DNA of 6,789 nucleotides, from positions 1 through 6,789 of the forward strand of contig JAUPVZ010000049.1 of NCBI GenBank assembly GCA_030916795.1, read 5' to 3'. Positions 5,366-6,789 of the stretch are shown piece by piece. Under the pieces are notes generated by a model that was not told where the DNA came from, did no database searches, and was given only the letters and a program-made list of their open reading frames with translations. The DNA is from Patescibacteria group bacterium. Lineage in GTDB: Bacteria > Patescibacteriota > Minisyncoccia > Phycocordibacterales > XYD1-FULL-46-19. A program made the translations under genes and the position numbers. Each line of letters begins with the position of its first letter. The first letter of the stretch is position 1.

Positions 5366-6333
5366 ATTTTTGATGCTTTTTCTCTTTCTTTCATTTGATA
5401 TACAAGATGTATTAATCTCTCAAGTTCAACAAGTAATTCTCTATCTTTATGAAAGCCAAATCTTATTGCGTTCATAAGGTTATGAAGATTGAGTTGTTGT
5501 ATATAACCACGGTCGTCTGTAATATCTTTCCTTACAAATTTCTTACCGTTTTCATTCTTTGGGTAGATAGCTAAAATCATAACCCTAGGGCTTAAGATAA
5601 AAGATTGTTCTCTGGAAAGGAAATCATTACCCCAGAATGTCTTGTTTACTGCCATATCGAGGTAAGGAGCATCTGTTGTTATGAAATCACCTTTACGTGA
5701 TATAAATACTCTCCAAAATTTTGCAGAAAGAATGTTACTGAAACCGTGCATATCTTTCAGAATTTGTAGATGGTGTATATTTCCATAGTCCACCGTGAAC
5801 TCACCTCTATGTACAAACTCAACCATTTGCTCCTTTGTAAGACCTAATTCTTCCATATGGGCTTTTGATTTAGGGTCTTTGTCGATGAGATGAACCCAAT
5901 GCTTCATCATTTCTTTTGTCACTTCGTCAGTCATTTTCTTAGACTGGTCTAAATATTTCTTGCCTCTGAAATGGAGAAAAATCATACACTCTGCAAGATG
6001 GTATTTTTCTGTCTCTGTAATCTGCTCGTAGTTCAGTATTTTCTTCTCAAGTATAGGAAGCTCGTTTGAGAAAATTGCCTCAATCTCTGCAAACTGCTTT
6101 TCTATTATCTGACTCACTTCGTCTTCAATACCTGTATGTTGAGCGTAAAAAAAGTTCTCGTAGCAAAATCTACTTTGATCAGACTTCTTATCGAAAATTT
6201 TTAATTTAGGGGGTAGTTTCTCTTCTACCTTCACTGGATAAAAGCCTCCTGCTTCGTCTAGCCATTGTTTGAGGTAGAACTGGGGTACATAGTGTTGGTC
6301 TTCGGTTATTTTTTCGGGTTTTTTATCATTCAT
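5362..6333 (-). CDS. DUF4238 domain-containing protein
   Basis: This 323-residue soluble protein matches the DUF4238 family, whose biochemical function I do not know. The diagnostic N-terminal block is DQHYVPQFYLKQW (12-24), followed by FCYENFFY (56-63) and a helical stretch with IEDEVSQIIEKQFAEIE (69-85). The middle is a long helical region. The second conserved block is KFWRVFISRKGDFITTDAP (205-223), then SFILSPRVMILAI (244-256) and an Asn-rich helix near the C terminus (LNLHNLMNAIRFGF). No membrane segment is seen. Its ATG overlaps the stop codon of the upstream nuclease-like gene by ATGA, which implies one mRNA and translational coupling, and so probably a joint role. A purine-rich GAAGAAAA precedes the ATG. 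Length appears complete. DUF4238 proteins occur in accessory regions of many bacteria; a defence or toxin role here is inference from the partner. Confidence 0.85.
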   Translation of the reverse strand: MNDKKPEKITEDQHYVPQFYLKQWLDEAGGFYPVKVEEKLPPKLKIFDKKSDQSRFCYENFFYAQHTGIEDEVSQIIEKQFAEIEAIFSNELPILEKKILNYEQITETEKYHLAECMIFLHFRGKKYLDQSKKMTDEVTKEMMKHWVHLIDKDPKSKAHMEELGLTKEQMVEFVHRGEFTVDYGNIHHLQILKDMHGFSNILSAKFWRVFISRKGDFITTDAPYLDMAVNKTFWGNDFLSREQSFILSPRVMILAIYPKNENGKKFVRKDITDDRGYIQQLNLHNLMNAIRFGFHKDRELLVELERLIHLVYQMKEREKASKI

Positions 6334-6789
6334 TTTTCTTCACTATGCCACCTAAATGCTCTTCTAAATCCCAGTGCTTCAGCTTCTGCAACCGTTGCAC
6401 AATATTTCTCTCCTTTTCTGTCTATTTTAGTATCATCATATCTTTGGTCAAAAGGAAGATGATATATCTTCTCTTGAGTAAGGGTACTGATATTACACTT
6501 AATACAAGGATAGGCTTTATCAAATTTGAAGCTTTCAAATAATTCAATATTTAGGGTTGTTGCAATCTTTCGAGCTAAGGGAGAAAGCTGTGTAGAGGTA
6601 TAAAAGATAGCTCTCACCGTCTCCTCAGGATGTGCTTCTTTGTATTCAAAGATAGTCCCAAACAGCTGAAAGATATGTTTTTCATATATGGTCCTGAACT
6701 CAGCCCAATACTTACATTGAATGATTAAGGTTTCGCTTCCTTTGCGACAGATTAGGTCTCTACCCATATCTTCATATCTCTGATCAATC
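6330..6789 (-). CDS. Mrr-type restriction-endonuclease-like protein (5' end outside window)
   Basis: The frame is open at the right edge (…DQRYEDMGRDLIC…), so the internal ATG at 6767 is unlikely to be the true start and the N-terminal part is missing. Counting from that Met, the visible part carries the PD-(D/E)xK-type active-site pattern of Mrr-like nucleases: D4 in GRDLI, then Q17-C-K19 in LIIQCKYW, the Q-x-K form. AIFYTSTQLSPLARKIATTLNI (53-74) is the next strand-helix unit of this fold. The C-terminal third has a CxxC pair (C88, C91) and a module with IYHLPFDQRYDDTKI (101-115) and GEKYCATVAEAEALGFRRAFRW (119-140). That module resembles the small Ada-like metal-binding modules ending in 'T-EAEA-GFRRA', with H103 and C123 as possible further ligands. 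It would cleave DNA in the cytoplasm; the target is unknown. It is coupled to the DUF4238 gene by a 4-base overlap. Confidence 0.75.
   Translation of the reverse strand, partial: IDQRYEDMGRDLICRKGSETLIIQCKYWAEFRTIYEKHIFQLFGTIFEYKEAHPEETVRAIFYTSTQLSPLARKIATTLNIELFESFKFDKAYPCIKCNISTLTQEKIYHLPFDQRYDDTKIDRKGEKYCATVAEAEALGFRRAFRWHSEEK

Larger units (their letters stand above)
5184..6789. other. AT-rich accessory segment (putative acquired cassette)
   Basis: By eye, the DNA right of about 5184 is markedly richer in A+T than the genes to its left, and codons in its genes end mostly in A or T. The shift coincides with the change from housekeeping genes to a gene remnant, a DUF4238 gene and an Mrr-like nuclease gene. 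No integrase, transposase, tRNA or flanking repeat is visible in the window. The right boundary lies outside. Confidence 0.5.

Noticed and set aside
6265..6542. Plus-strand ORFs opposite the DUF4238/nuclease junction
   Set aside because: They are hydrophobic or Ser/Phe-rich translations antisense to two motif-bearing genes joined by ATGA.
1..6789. CRISPR array, tRNA, rRNA, insertion sequence or integrase
   Set aside because: No regularly spaced repeats, cloverleaf sequences, rRNA motifs, terminal inverted repeats or recombinase motifs were seen on either strand.

Overview
The window looks like chromosomal DNA of a Patescibacteria (Candidate Phyla Radiation) bacterium, probably Parcubacteria-like. 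This is inferred from short, tightly packed housekeeping genes, -10 boxes sitting directly in front of start codons, lean or divergent versions of core proteins, and small proteins I cannot assign. TAA, TAG and TGA all behave as ordinary stops, so there is no sign of the UGA-to-glycine code of some CPR lineages.

Left part (1-2513), plus strand. It opens with the 3' end of cysS (cysteinyl-tRNA synthetase) and its terminator. A compact unit follows, of dnaB (replicative helicase) and recR (recombination mediator), 11 bases apart. It ends at a strong hairpin shared with the convergent rplU.

Middle part (2514-5180), minus strand. Reading in the direction of transcription: an 83-residue protein of unknown function, rmuC (putative DNA-recombination nuclease-like membrane protein), a guanylate-kinase-like P-loop protein with altered substrate-site residues, then rplU (ribosomal protein bL21). 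Hairpin terminators separate rmuC from the kinase gene and the kinase gene from rplU. dnaB, rplU, rmuC and the 83-residue gene each have a TATAAT/TACAAT box 6-9 bases upstream of the ATG, which implies leaderless or nearly leaderless mRNAs. The kinase gene is the exception, with a real leader and a good Shine-Dalgarno site.

Right part (about 5184-6789). Base composition becomes clearly AT-richer and the content changes to accessory genes. There is a 3' remnant of an unidentified plus-strand gene. Opposite it lies a minus-strand operon of an Mrr-type restriction-endonuclease-like protein (5' end outside the window) and a DUF4238 protein, joined by a 4-base ATGA overlap. This looks like a horizontally acquired, possibly defence-related, cassette next to core genes. 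It is the most interesting part of the window, although a defence role is inference only.
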